A stretch of DNA of 64,000 nt, taken from Paralvinella palmiformis. Lineage: Eukaryota > Annelida > Polychaeta > Terebellida > Alvinellidae. The notes beneath the pieces are model-generated. The model was not told the DNA's origin, ran no database searches, and was given only the letters and a program-made list of their open reading frames with translations. The translations under genes and the position numbers were made by a program. The stretch covers positions 1,370,001 through 1,434,000 of the forward strand of contig JAODUP010000127.1 of the NCBI GenBank assembly GCA_025642065.1, in the 5' to 3' direction. This document shows positions 51,961 through 64,000 of the stretch, piece by piece (positions within the stretch are counted from its first letter, which is position 1; each line of letters starts with the position of its first letter).

Positions 51961-53629
51961 GAGAGCGTACTGAGAACTAATTCGTTGTGACCGGCAGATT
52001 GTTGGATTTCAAATTTACATTGGCTCCATCCATGCCTACTTGAACCAACTTGGATGTAGTTCATCTGGTGAAGATCTGTTCTCATTATTTAAAAAAGCTC
52101 AAGCTTTTGTATAACCCCAAGAAATTCGCGGATAGTGATGATAGATGTATACCTAAAATCCGCTATTCCAGAATAAAATTAATTCCATATTGCAACTTAC
52201 CATGTGCTTATTTCGGCTCGCAAGACTCATAAAACCCCATCGTCTGATATTATTCAGAGCTATTGATTTATGGTAACTTTTACTGAAGCGTTCATATTAA
52301 CTGGTGTGCGCTGACTGAAGTGAATCTTTATACTTTGAATCGGTCTGCCAAACTCTATTAAATGTATATTATACATAATCAATCATTGCTAATGGATGAT
52401 AAAATCTGAATTACCCCTACAGCGATCTATGCAAAGAAAGACTAAAAATAGTAGAGATCCATGACATATTAGTGAAATTGCTTATTCCGGATTTAGAAAT
52501 AAATTAGTGCATTGTTCTATTCAGCATCAGTATGGTGGGTAGATGGTGAAATAATTCTAGAAACAACATATATAGGTTTTTCCCTACAAAAAAAAAGATC
52601 CTTACTATGGTTCAAATCTGCGTGGATTGAGATTTCACGGGTGCTGCTGTCAAAATAGTCTGAGAATTTATTTTAGGCTTTTTACGCAGAAGAAAGATTT
52701 TGGTGTTACCCCAATGTAGATGTTATTCCTGATAGGTTCCAAGTGAGTAAACTATTCTTAGTAATATAATGGTCTCGAATACATTTATAATACTTGCCAT
52801 TGTTTATCATTTGTATATAAGCACATACTTACTGTCAGTGCATACCCGAAACTGCCTCATCAACAGCACAACACTATATTCACACGGTTGGAGACAAATG
52901 ATATAAATCACAATTAAATTTAAAGAATTTACAACAGTGATATACCCCATCGTTACCTTTCCCCCAAACCATCTTTTGGCGAATATTACCTCGACATTGC
53001 GTATTATCAGTATATACAACTTCATCAATTGTACGACAATTCGATCATCTCTTCTACAACAATCCATTCAATGTTTATCATAACAGGTTCTATATGTAGT
53101 ACGAAATGTTATCCTTTTTTCAGCTCTTTAGTTCCATTTTTAAGTAAATTAACATGATACGAATTCTATCTTAAGATTTTAGTCCATAAACAAACATGTA
53201 GCCTTATCATATAGGCTTCCTGTTACTTGTCATATGGCTTATACTAATTGCATATATCACATTGTATATTTTTGAAAAAGCGTTTATTACGGTTTATTTT
53301 TTGTTTACCGACTAGAATATATATTAATTAATACGAGTTTTAATCAGATGTCTTCCAATATCTCAGATACGGATAAAGTTTGGAAGGATGTTCACCAATA
53401 AATCACTCATATGTACCCTCAAACCTTCGAATTTCTACAACTACTGCATGAGGTTCCTAGGTTTTGACACCAATTAGTTGTATAATTTGACGATAACACT
53501 GTTAAAACCATGTTATATTTTCGATATCTGTTGATAATAAAATATTCCCTGAATCAACATTCTATGTATTAGATACTGCCTTCGTTTGTCAAGGAACACA
53601 AATCTCCAATATCCAGTTTGCTTCAACAG
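51961..53629. other. Intergenic, no gene seen
   Basis: The 86-codon ORF at 52807-53067 (-) is open but carries no recognisable motif. Confidence 0.4.
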
Positions 53630-53753
53630 TCTCCAAAGGTAATGAAGCGAAGTTAAAGATGAAACAACCTTCAGATATGCCAACGTCGTTATTCGAACAC
53701 GGGTGGTAGCGATCTGTGGTCCAACACGCTACCGCTAGACCACGGAGGCGCCC
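53630..53753 (-). repeat. tRNA-SINE A, 3'-truncated copy
   Basis: Minus strand: GGCGCCTCCGTGGTCTAGCG, CGTGTTCGAATAACGACG (B box damaged on its right), GTTTCATCTTTAACTTCGCT, TTACCTTTGGAG; the distal third is missing. Confidence 0.85.
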
Positions 53754-54869
53754 TTACTTTATTACGAAGAGGACAGCTAAATTGAGTTTTAAACCTGTTA
53801 TTGTTGTATTATATTATCTTTTATAAATAAGTGTATCATACGACTGACATAATAAGCTAATGTGGCGATGAGCAAGAATTGTGGAATAATGACATCTCGT
53901 ATCTAGTTTTCTATTGATTAACATCCTCATACCTTCACATTCCTGCCGACGATCGTGTAATAATCGTAATCTTTCTTGAAGAAATATGACCGTAACAATC
54001 GTTAGACTGCTAAGCTAATTCACTCAATATACGATTGATACTTGAGAATATCCGTTAAGAGAGACGTAAAGGGATTTTAGTATACAACGATTTCAGCGTC
54101 AGAATCCTCAGTTGTAAACCCAACACAAAAGGCTTGGAAAAATATACTATTTTAAAAATAAAGAAATTAGCAATTAAATCCGGATTTAGTTTTTAAAGTG
54201 CACCAACAATAAACGTTGTTCTTCCTGGTGTAACGTAGGTGCTCATCCGTCCTGGATCACATGGCTGCAAGTACACACCCTTGGAAAACCATAAGATTAC
54301 ATGGAACATTCCATAAATACAAGTAGAACAAGGATTCGAACCCCAACCTGGATGGATCGGGACGATCATAATGCGCTATTAAGTGACACACGGTGTAACA
54401 CGAAGACATCTTTAAGATATACGACATTCACTCTACATAACTGAGAACAAACATTATGCACATTAATAATACCTTAAATAAACTTATCTTAAAATTTTAT
54501 GTTTTTTTTATTACACCAAATGGACGATATTCTATTAAATAACGATTAGATTATATCAAGAATATTGTTTGAGGAATTCGGAAAAAAACGAAGCATATAT
54601 TTCTTGTATTCTTATCGGCTATTAACGAATATTACGTCAAATATCCAGCCAAATATTTAACGGGTCAAAAAATAATGAATAACTTGTAAAGGCATCTGGG
54701 TATTTTTCTTCAATTTCAATCTTAATGAGGATGCTTACAAATATTTGGATTATATAAATATAAATGGATACATGCAATCAGGTGATGAACTTTCGGTTTA
54801 TCAATCAATCAGTAAGGTAGTCAGTAACGTATTTAGCACGAGACATTTTGTAGGTCGAAACGACACGAA
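53754..54869. other. Intergenic, no gene seen
   Basis: A reversed tRNA-like stretch (GGATTCGAACCCCAACC, near 54335) may be a worn SINE head. Nothing else recognised. Confidence 0.35.
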
Positions 54870-55704
54870 CAGAAACATTATGATTATTTCGAGATTTCAT
54901 AATGTACTCATGTATTACTTAGGTTATTGTTGTTGTGTATGTGAGTGTGGGTCGCGTGTGTGCGTGTGTGTGTCGCACGCGTGCGTGGGTTGCGTGTGTG
55001 TCGTGTGTTTCGTGCGCGTGACGCGCGTGTGTCGTGCGCGTGACGCGAGTGTGTCGCGCGCGTGCGTGTTTTAGGATACATATAGAGAGGCAACAGGCAC
55101 AGAGCATTAACATATCTAAAGATCCTTTGAAACCTACCACCATAAAACTATAAATACATTAACATAAATACAAAATGTTCCATACATCCACATATCGATA
55201 CATATATACGTATACTTATGCATGTGTCTGGTCTACTCATCAGCCTGTGGGGCACAGCTAATTCGCTTTTCGTACGCGACAAATATGTCACGCCCACAGG
55301 AAAACGGCTACATGCAGGCTACGTACAAAAAGTGGAAGCACGTAAAAAACATACCATTTGATACCACAGCTCGCAACAAACAACACGTGCGTGTGGTTCA
55401 ATGGTGACTTGCTACATACATATCATAAACTATTTTGACACCACAGTTTACATTCAACAGTAATTTTCTGTGGTCCAAAAGAAACCTATATATAAAACAT
55501 TTCGACACCTCAGATGCTGACCTCAGCTTTATTCTGGGTTCGAATAACTAAATAAATCCTATCTATATGAACCATATTTGTCGGTACACGTCCGATTAGT
55601 CTGGCGTCGAAGTTCTTTTCTAACTTGAGTGAAAGGTTAAGCCTTTTATAAACCATCAGCGTATTAACAAACATTATAGTTTGTTGATCACGTGAGGTAA
55701 TCTA
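54870..55704 (+). repeat. Dispersed repeat R, longest copy, left part
   Basis: TTATGATTATTTCGAGATTT, a GTGC-rich tract, GAGGCAACAGGCACAGAGCA, AATTCGCTTTTCGTACGCGA, GGCTACATGCAGGCTACGTA, TCGGTACACGTCCGATTAGT. It stops at GATCACGTGAGGTAAT, and the sequence expected next (TATGGAATCAGTGAAGTGAT) resumes at 60185. A LINE has therefore inserted here. Confidence 0.85.
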
Positions 55705-56507
55705 TTAGAAAAGCACGGTTTGACCACGCAAGACAAGCATGTAGTAACGCCAATTTAAAACTGTAAGTGCCACTGATACTTGTGTGATGTAATATACTGT
55801 ACAGGTGTGTGTGCAATAATATACACGTATGTATATAATCATGTACTATGTAATGATTAATATTCTCCTGTTATTGTAAATGCCTTATGTTTAGTGATAT
55901 TACTATGTGTATGCTAGGATCACCTATAATCTTTATCGATGATATATTGACGCATAATGTTTAACAATTTGTTTTTGAAACTTCAACGTATCTAAGCCCC
56001 CTTCAAGTTGATGGTCCATGAGACCCAAGTTAGTTATATTAGCGGTCGAATACAGGTAGTCTATTTTAGACGTAAAAAACTTCATTGACCAAAACAATAG
56101 ATCCCCTGTAAATCAATCGGTACATAAAACAATATGAAATATTATAAACGCCTAAATCTTCGCATATGCCTCTGTTATCCACGAACAAAAATATTAATTC
56201 TTGAACATAATAAGATATATTATATTAAATCTTAGTTTAGAAATAATAATTCCCTGGTAAGCTTTGGTTGACCAACCACCGAAATGTGCTGCTAAAGGTA
56301 TATACCAAGGCGTACAATGAAACTGTTAATTAACCTGGATACCATTACAGTATTTAGTTTATTTAGATACAGTGTATTGTATACTAGTTTGTTTAAATAC
56401 ATGTATATGTTTTAACATGTTGCACGTTTGAAAATTGAGAAGACATAAACTCTTAAAATCTTTCTTATACTGCTACTTAAATCTGATCGATATTCTTGGT
56501 CTCACTT

Positions 56508-56583
56508 GTATGTTGGCAGCGTACACGCAGTTTTTGCTTCACTGAAGCAGCTAAAATGGTTTATGTTTGTGCTGCCAACATAC
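56508..56583 (+). repeat. Nested inverted repeat in the LINE leader
   Basis: GTATGTTGGCAGC (56508-56520) and GCTGCCAACATAC (56571-56583) are exact reverse complements. Between them GCTTCACTGAAGC (56536-56548) is a second palindrome. In RNA this would be a 13-bp stem with an inner 6-bp hairpin. Confidence 0.85.
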
Positions 56584-56864
56584 CAGGTAACTATAAATTA
56601 TTTTCTTGGTGATTAATTCATGGAACGGCCAAAACTGTGTTTTTGTCTTGATTTGATATTTTGTCTTGTATAATTATACTATTTGACTATGCATGTTTTA
56701 ATTAAGTTTTGTTTTATATGTGTAATTAGTTTATTGCGTAGTCATACGTTTTACCGCTTTGTCTGCTGTCCAAGGTGTGCTATTGAATATTTAAGTATAA
56801 AATGGAATTATAGGGAATGTAATGAGCATAAACCTAATCTTTTAATTTCAATCAAAACGATAAA

Positions 56865-59800
56865 TTGAATATTGAAGATGATGATCACAACCTCAACTGT
56901 CTGTTAAATAACTATTATGATGACAATGATGGAGAAAATCCTCTGGATGCTTTCCACATTGACAGTAACTACTATGAAATCGAACAAATCAGTACAACAG
57001 TATTGGCAAATGTACAAATTTTCAAATATTATACAATGCATTTTAATATTCGCAGTTTGCCAAACAAATTTAGAGAGCTGAAAGAAATAATCTCTCGATT
57101 CCACGATATAAAAATTAATATGCTGTGTGAAACATTCTTAACTGATAACTACTATGTATTGTATGCAATCCCGGGTTATAAATTAGTCTGCAGAAATAGA
57201 CAGACTGGTTCACGAGGTGGTGTTGCTATGTACATCAGGGATGATTTAAATTACATTATCCGTTATGATATTTCTGTTAATATCGACGGTAAATTTGAAT
57301 CAATATTTGTGGAGGCTCACTCAAAAACTGTAAATTGTATATTTGGTGAAATATACCGAGTTCCTAATACCAGTGAAATATTATCGATTAGTTAGTATGA
57401 AACGATTTTAAATAAACTCCAACATATTCAAAAAGACATTGCGTTGGGAACCGATCAAAATTTCGATTACCTCAAATATAAAAATCAAGCACATGTTTCT
57501 GAGTTGATGGACCTTTTCCTAAATGCAGGCTTCTTACCTACAATTACAAAGCCAACCAGAATAACGCACAGTACGGCCACTAGTATTGATAGCATATACA
57601 TAAAAACAAGTAAAGAAATTAAATTAGCATCAGGAAATAATATTAAATAATATATCAGATCATTTACCAGTGTTCTTGTTTTCCGAAAAATATAAATCCA
57701 TGAAAACTGAGCCTTTAATCTTTGAGCATAGAAAATTCAATAACAACACGTATCAACAAATTTGTGAGGCCTTACCAAAAACAGATTGGTCTAGTCTAAA
57801 CTCAGGTGATGCTGATACGTGTTACAACATAATTATAGATAAAATAAATGATGTTATAGAATATTTTGCACCTAAAAAGATAACCAAATACCTGAGAAAC
57901 ATGTAATACGAGAACCACGGATAACCCCCGGAATCCTATATTCATCAAAACACTTAGATAAACTTTATAAAAACCGATTGGGTAAAGAAAACGTATTACG
58001 GGAACATGTTAAATATATAACTTACAGAAATAACTTTACCAGAATCAAACGTAAACAAAGGGAGATATATTATGGTAACTTATTTCAACAATACAAATCA
58101 AACATTAAGAAAACATGGAGCACATTAAATGAGATACTCAACAGAAAAAATGACAAAACATCAATATCAAATTCATTCAAAATAGATAACACAATTGAAA
58201 AAGACCCGACTTACATTGCAGACAAATTTAGATAATTTTTCTCTGAGATTGGACATAAATATGCTTCTAATATATCACCGTCCAGCACAAATTATCAAAC
58301 CTACATGCCGACATGTAAGAAAGCAAAATCTCTATATTTCAGCCCTACTGAGGGTAAAGAAATAATAAATACCATAAATTCTCTAAAACTCAAAACGAGT
58401 TGTACACATGATAATGTGAATACACTATTACTAAAACAGATACAATTTGCCATTTCGTTACCACTTAGCATAGCTATAAATAAATCGATGGAAATCGGTA
58501 TTTTCCCGTCAAAACTTAAAATTGCAAAAGTAATACCAATATATAAATCAAAAGATAAACAAAGTTTTAAAATTATAGACCAATTTCACTTTTACCTAAC
58601 ATATCCAAAATATATGAAAAAAATAGTCCATAATCGTTTGTACAATTAATTACATGACAATTAACTCTTTAATGAACAAGAACCAATATGGCTTCCGTAA
58701 AGGTCACTCCACAATAAATGCAGTTTCCAAATTTACTTATGATACTCTACTCGCATTGGAATCGAGTAATTAAACTCTTTCTCTGTTCCTGGACCTCTCT
58801 AAGGCCTTTGATACAATAAATCACAGTTTTTTATGTAAAAAATTACGGCATACGCGGTGTTGCCTTGGAGTGGTTCAGGAACTATCTAACAGAGAGAAAA
58901 CAATATGTCTATTATAAATGTATTGATTCAAAATTATTTCCCATAACTTGTGGTGTACCCCAGGGATCTGTATTGGGACCACTCCTCTTCATTTTATACT
59001 CAAATTATCTACCAGGATTCCTCCGGTACACCGCATGTATACTATTTGCAGATGATGCAACAATTTATGTATCTGGTAAAAATATTACGGAATTATATAA
59101 ACTCGTTAATCAAGACATTGCATCATTAGCTGAGTGGTTTAAGGTGAAAAAAATTCTTTAAATATAAGCAAAACACATCATGTAATCTTTTCAAAAAATA
59201 AGAATGTTAAATCGGACACACATGTATTAAAATTAGATAATACAATTATTAATCGAGTTAAATGTGTCAAATTTCTGGGACTACTAATAGATGAAAACCT
59301 AAACTGGCATGAGCATATAGATAGTTGTAGATCAAACATATCTGGTGGACTATATGCCCTCAATAAAATTAAGCATATCTCAAGTACACACAATATGAGA
59401 ACAGTTTATCACAGCTTGATATATCCCTATTTAACATATGGCACGCTATTGTGTGGTTGTAGTCACTCAACGTACTTACGAAGATTATAAATTTTACAAA
59501 AAAAAGGCAATCAGGACCGTCTCGAAATCAAACTATAATGCTCATACCGAACCCTTATTTAAGAAGCTACAGATTCTCAAGCTAAAGGGCATATGTACTT
59601 TTCAACTTTCAAAGATAATGTATTCATTCATTAATATCTCTTTACCAGATCCCCTAATGACGATGTTCACTGTAAATAGAAATATTCATTCACACAAAAC
59701 AAGATGCCTTCACCAGCCTCACATACAATACAGAAAAACAGCATTTTTATCAAAGACATTTATTTACCTAGCACCTAAAATATGGCACAAACTGTCAGAA

Positions 59801-59872
59801 ACAATAAGACAGTTGAAGTCGCAACATAGCTTTAATAGATCTGTAAAGATATTTCTTACGAACTCAAATTAA
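56865..59872 (+). pseudogene. LINE polyprotein: endonuclease plus reverse transcriptase, decayed
   Basis: Read across frames: a PHD-like remnant before 56860 (CCPRC..YRECNEH), a spacer, then the APE endonuclease from FNIRSLPNKFRELKEI through LCETFL, IPGYKLVCRNRQTGSRGGVA, FESIFVEAHSKTV, GEIYRVPNT and ITKPTRITHSTATSIDSIYI. The RT follows: AKVIPIYKSKDKQSFK, QYGFRKGHSTINAV, LDLSKAFDTINH, VPQGSVLGPLLFILY, the FADDATIYV box (59044-59070), and CVKFLGLLIDENLNW. The tail includes KKAIRTVSKSNYNAHTEPLF. Catalytic FADD is intact, but at least seven stops or frameshifts separate the pieces. Confidence 0.9.
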
Positions 59873-60175
59873 CAAAGTCATTTATTAATTACATATATTG
59901 TATAATATATTGTACAATATTATATTATATTATGTTATGCTATCACCATAATCAGCGCACTTGGATAGTGGACATAGACGGTTAAATATGTAACTTTTAG
60001 GCCACTGCGCCTCCTCGTATAATCAATTATGTTCTACATGTTTGGTGTTTATTTTGGAAGCTACATCTTTTTGCTTGTCTGTTGGCCTGATGGTATATGC
60101 TTGTAAATAATATTATGTGATAAACAATGTAATAATGTTACTGTATATATCATCGAATAAAATTACTTACTTACA

Positions 60176-60223
60176 CAAACTCCGTATGGAATCAGTGAAG
60201 TGATTTAGCTAAAATAAAAACAA
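60176..60223 (+). repeat. Dispersed repeat R, right end after the LINE
   Basis: CTCCGTATGGAATCAGTGAA..TTAGCTAAAATAAAAAC matches 13843-13888 and completes the copy interrupted at 55704. Confidence 0.8.
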
Positions 60224-60225
60224 AG

Positions 60226-60440
60226 TAGAACATTATGATTATTTCGAGATTTCATAATGCACTAATGTATTACTTAGGTTGTTGTTGCTGTTGTTGTTCT
60301 TGTTGTTGTGTACGTGAGTGTGTGTGTGTTATTTTTGTGTGTTGCGCGTGTATTATGTGTATCTATTGTTGCTACTGTTGCTATTGTGCGTGCGTGCGTG
60401 TGTGTTTTATGTTACATATAATAAAGGCGTGGGCTCAGGT
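60226..60440 (+). repeat. Dispersed repeat R, second head in tandem
   Basis: AACATTATGATTATTTCGAG, TTACTTAGGTTGTTGTTG and a GTGC tract followed by TTTTATGTTACATATAATAA repeat the start of the 54870 copy. Two R copies thus lie head to tail around the LINE. Confidence 0.75.
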
Positions 60441-60935
60441 TTTCGTGATGTTTATAATTCTTACAGAATTATGACCAAACGACTACTACCTAAATAGAAA
60501 ACAAATTTTATATATTAGTACATATATAACGCAGCTATAACAGGAAATAAAGCATATATATATCAGTACATATAATATCTATTATGATAATAATTCTAAT
60601 ACCTCCGACAATAACAGAAATAATAGTATTTTCACTCAGCCCAAAATGTGTGTTGTTGTGTGTGTGTGTGTGTGTTTGTGTTGTGTGTGTGTGTGTGTGG
60701 TGTGTGTGTGTGTGTGTGTATGTGTGTGTGTGTGCTTTCTCTCTGTTTCTTTGTGTGTGGTTGTGTGTGTGTGGGAGGCGGGATATTGGATTCACATATT
60801 TTAACACGGAGATCATTAATAGTGACAATTCATCTACCTACTATACATAAAACAACTGAACCGGTTGATAAAAAATTAATGGCGGTGAGATCAATCATCA
60901 TATGTTATGATATCAATGGCCCTGCAACGTAATTG

Positions 60936-60988
<53 letters not shown>

Positions 60989-61194
60989 CCGAGATTGTTT
61001 AAACTGACTTATTTACTTATTTAAATGACCAACTGGGGCTGAAAACAAACAATCAAACAGAGAGACAAACACACAAACAAATATACATTTCCTTTTTTTC
61101 CATCACAGATAATGAACTAGTAAGATTTAACAGCACATCGACAAAATAGGCTCATTGAATGTTAATTCCTTTTGGTTCCCTCAAACAGGAGCGC
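60441..61194. repeat. Microsatellite region, (GT)n and (AT)n
   Basis: GT-rich tract at 60645-60775 and (AT)n at 60941-60987. ORFs in this stretch are low-complexity. Confidence 0.8.
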
Positions 61195-61315
61195 AGGAAG
61201 TGGTAGCGGGGTTGGCCACATATCTGAAGCAGCTCATTTTAAATCTAGGCATTGGCATATCTGAAGGGCGTTTCATCTTTCACTTGGCCTCATTACTTTT
61301 GGGGGTCGCTCCGAA
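61195..61315 (+). repeat. tRNA-SINE A, worn fragment
   Basis: AGCGGGGTTGGCCACA, CATTGGCATATCTGAAGG, GTTTCATCTTTCACTTGGC, CATTACTTTTGGGGGTCGCTC follow the family; the tail is lost. Confidence 0.7.
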
Positions 61316-61549
61316 ATCAATTCAGTGACGGCGTTTTCGCTTTAAGTTTCAACGCTTCACTGAATCGAAATGTTTTGATAATTATAAACGGGCGTTTCAT
61401 TTGTGTAAAGTCGCAAAACAGATCTGCTGAAAAGGACGGATTTTTGAATGGAATTAGCAGAATACGTTCACCCGGAAATAAACGCCGTCAACTGATAACA
61501 TTGAGAAGGCCGGGGCGAAATTCAGTTAATTATGAACGCCGTCATCTTA

Positions 61550-61814
61550 AGCCGAGGTTCCCGTGTGCGCGGTATGCGAATGCGACAACAATTGGAAAAC
61601 ATGTAAACAGACGAGCATCATTCCACAAGTCCGACTGCCTTTGTGATTTGCGAATGCGACAAAACGGATCGCTCCATTTTGGTTGAATCCTGAATTTTAC
61701 GATCCAGACAGGCTCTCCCAAAGAAAATAAGTCAGAAGTAGGAAGGGGGGGGGTCCGAAAACGCATGGATACCGCAATGTCACATACGCATACCGCGTAT
61801 ATGGAGTCTCGGCT
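61550..61814. mobile_element. Harbinger-like MITE, 265 bp, TTA target duplication
   Basis: Left end AGCCGAGGTTCCCGTGTGCG continuing GCGGTATGCGAATGCGAC; the right end in reverse complement is AGCCGAGACTCCATATACGC continuing GGTATGCGTATGTGAC. About three quarters of 36 positions agree. TTA flanks both ends (61547-61549, 61815-61817), the 3-bp TWA target of PIF/Harbinger elements. No coding capacity. Confidence 0.8.
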
Positions 61815-62797
61815 TTAGTCGTCCCATATTTGAAATGGGAACGCCAGAATTGGAGAATCGGGAAATATTTGTAGAAGGTTTTATTTTCATTTCAAACGTC
61901 TGTTTTCAGTCATTTCTGTATACTAGTAACTAGAATTTTGTTTAATGTCAGATTATTATGTCACCCTGGCATCGTTGTGCTAATATATGTCTATAGGCTG
62001 TCAGCAAATGTTGTGTGTATGGATGATGTATTAACGTCAAAGATGAGTACTTGCCTTAGTCCGCCGAGCAGCAGCGATCCGTGTCTAGGATCGATGTGGC
62101 ATAGAATCAAACTCATTTGGTTTGTATATCCATATCTACGTCACCAGCTAGCTTCCGAGACTGGCTTCAGTCCGCTTACAATACTAAATACCACCGATGG
62201 GTTGATAAGAAGTAGGCCATAGTTCGATGGTATTTCTATACTTCCCGTTTCTGCAATAAATAGCCCACGTCATATTTACGTCTAACGTGGGCCATCCTTT
62301 AAATGTTTCGACTGGGAATATGATATGTAATTAACTTCGGCCGAACAGGTAGAGCTATTAAAACGATTAAAGTATTATAGTACAGAAACAAAACTCCTTT
62401 CCATGTACACCAACATCAACATCATGTAAAATTTCCTTTAATAAATTATCGGAAAGGAATTATACGAGCTGGAGTCCAGTCTCAACCTTATTTACATCGT
62501 TGGGTTTTTAAAGGTTGGTTTCTATTCTGTTTGTAACATTTAATATTCTATTCCTTTTTTATATCTGGCTAGGAGGATATTATCATTTAGATGTTTGGAT
62601 TGGAGAACACACTTTTATTTTACTGTAATTGGGGAAGGGGTATCTCCTGAAGTCGTATTTTTAGACTTGACTGAGAAATAGAGACACTATGTCGCATCTT
62701 CAACACACACACATCCAGTGATAATACTAGTTTTAAAATGTGATTAAATTAAAAAATAAATAGTCCATACACCATAATTTGTGTAGCAGTTAAGATC

Positions 62798-62841
<44 letters not shown>

Positions 62842-63457
62842 TTTCTTTACAATACTTATCATTTGACTCTTTCCATAATTTTCTGCTCAGTGTGATATAT
62901 TTTATGAACATTTTATTAACATTTTAGATAACTATATTTGGCACATTTTCTATAATTCGTTTAAAATCAATAAACCCAATCGCTCCATTTTAATTATTAA
63001 CTTGGTTATTGATCTTTGTTCCTACAATTACCAGCCCAAACTTCACACGCATAATTACAATAAGATGGAACTATTGTACAATATACTAATTTCATGTAAT
63101 TGTTATGTATAAAAACTTTCATTCTGTATCTGTATTCTGTATCTGTATGCTGTATTCTGTATCTGTATTCTGTATCTCTAAAAGTTGTGGGGTTTGAAAG
63201 ATTTCTATGGAGATAATTAATATGATAATTTCTGGTGATACTTCCATTAATCTTTACCCGAAATAGTGTCCTATTTATTTCTCTATAGTCATATAGTTCG
63301 CTTTGGTTATATTTAGTGGTGGTTTATTAGCATCAAATATTCATATTTTTTGTTTCCTAGTTAAACTAATAATCACAGGAGGTTAGGAGAGGTCACAAAT
63401 TTGTCGCACAAACGTTAGAAATCTTCCAGCCCTGGGGGGGGGTAATCTGTTAGGACG
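61815..63457. other. Intergenic, no gene seen
   Basis: (TA)n(CA)n at 62800-62841 and a 12-18 bp tandem repeat (TTCTGTATCTGTA type) at 63120-63178. The ORF at 61938-62222 is unrecognised. Confidence 0.5.
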
Positions 63458-63645
63458 GGGCGCCTCCGTAGTCTAGTAAATAGCGCATTGAACCACAGAT
63501 CACTACCACCCGTGTTCGAATCTCGGCGTGGGCATACCTGAAGGCTGTTCCATCTTTGACTTCGCTTCATTACCTTCGGAGGTCGCTCGGCCCATTTAGC
63601 CTACCATGTCCACAAAAATGGCCGTAAAACATCAACCATCATGTT
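63458..63645 (+). repeat. tRNA-SINE A, complete reference copy
   Basis: GGCGCCTCCGTAGTCTAGTA (A-box region), CGTGTTCGAATCTCGGCGTG (B box), CATCTTTGACTTCGCTTCAT, GGAGGTCGCTCGGCCCATTT, ATGGCCGTAAAACATCAACC, ATC tail. About 185 bp, the cleanest copy in the window. Confidence 0.92.
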
Positions 63646-64000
63646 GGCCTAAATCATCGTCAAGAATATGGGCAGTCTATCCCCGAAGAGGTCCGAGTCT
63701 CGGATATTAGGGTAGCTTATATAGCAAACATATATCAAATTTCCTGCTGCTATTTGTGTATATGGGTGACTCGCGTAATACTAATTTCAGTCGTGACCCG
63801 TTCACGCGACGAACGAACAATGACTTTGACACGGAAAAGACGGAATTTGTGGGGGTTTTTTTCTCTTAAAAACAAAACAACGAATGTCTTAATATATTTT
63901 GTTTGTATAAAAACGATTACTCTACAAATGTTTATATTTCCGTTCACCCTGTGTATATCAGGAACACTTCACGCCAAACAATTACCGGCCATACTTCACA
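63646..64000. other. Intergenic, no gene seen
   Basis: Nothing recognisable to the window end. Confidence 0.4.

Larger units (their letters stand above)
55705..60175 (+). mobile_element. Non-LTR retrotransposon (CR1/Jockey group, Daphne-like), about 4.5 kb
   Basis: Its bounds come from the interrupted repeat R on both sides, suggesting a near full-length insertion. It includes about 1 kb of leader, the decayed ORF (56865-59872) and a 3' UTR ending in AATAAAATTACTTACTTAC. The short (ACTT)n 3' tail in place of poly(A) is common in CR1/L2-related clades. Clade assignment is from protein style only. Confidence 0.75.

Noticed and set aside
52807..53067. 86-codon minus-strand ORF
   Set aside because: AT-rich chance-length ORF; no motif, no splice context, no second copy.
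61252..61686. 144-codon ORF
   Set aside because: Begins in a SINE fragment and ends within the Harbinger-like MITE; no protein similarity recognised.

Overview
This is a piece of a metazoan nuclear genome. It is AT-rich and intron-containing, with long dinucleotide and trinucleotide microsatellites, several SINE, LINE, Penelope-like and DNA-transposon remnants, and only three genes that look intact. The gene content (a cGAS-like Mab-21 protein, a short secreted PGRP, a Dexras-type GTPase) and the tRNA-SINEs ending in (ATC)n suggest a lophotrochozoan, most probably a mollusc. That placement is inferred from gene style and not proven by any single sequence.

Layout. 0.2-1.2 kb: decayed Penelope-like element with GIY-YIG remains. 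1.4-13.5 kb: no gene recognised; SINEs, inverted repeats and a short tandem duplication. 14.3-18.2 kb, minus strand: two-exon gene for a cGAS-like receptor (Mab-21 nucleotidyltransferase with all three catalytic acids) joined through a threonine/proline-rich minisatellite linker to a beta-propeller-like C-terminus. 18.2-28.7 kb: repeats. 28.9-31.3 kb, minus strand: complete PGRP gene with TATA box, non-coding first exon, four coding exons with matching phases, signal peptide and poly(A) signal; its zinc ligands are missing. 31.4-43.2 kb: repeats, including a THAP-bearing element copy, a 12-bp satellite, a hAT fragment and a pogo-like MITE. 43.6-45.7 kb, plus strand: two-exon RASD/Dexras-like GTPase ending in a CAAX box. 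46-52 kb: a second THAP-bearing copy and a decayed MADF-domain gene inside a probable DNA transposon. 54.9-60.4 kb: a decayed PHD/endonuclease/RT LINE inserted into another repeat. 61.5-61.8 kb: Harbinger-like MITE with a TTA target duplication. 63.5 kb: SINE.

Function. Two of the three live genes are innate-immune sensors by family (cytosolic nucleic-acid sensing and secreted peptidoglycan sensing), about 11 kb apart on the same strand. The most unusual object is the cGLR: a probably active nucleotidyltransferase fold carrying a propeller and a young in-frame 252-bp duplication beside a coding minisatellite. Gene models rest on splice signals and phase, without transcript support.
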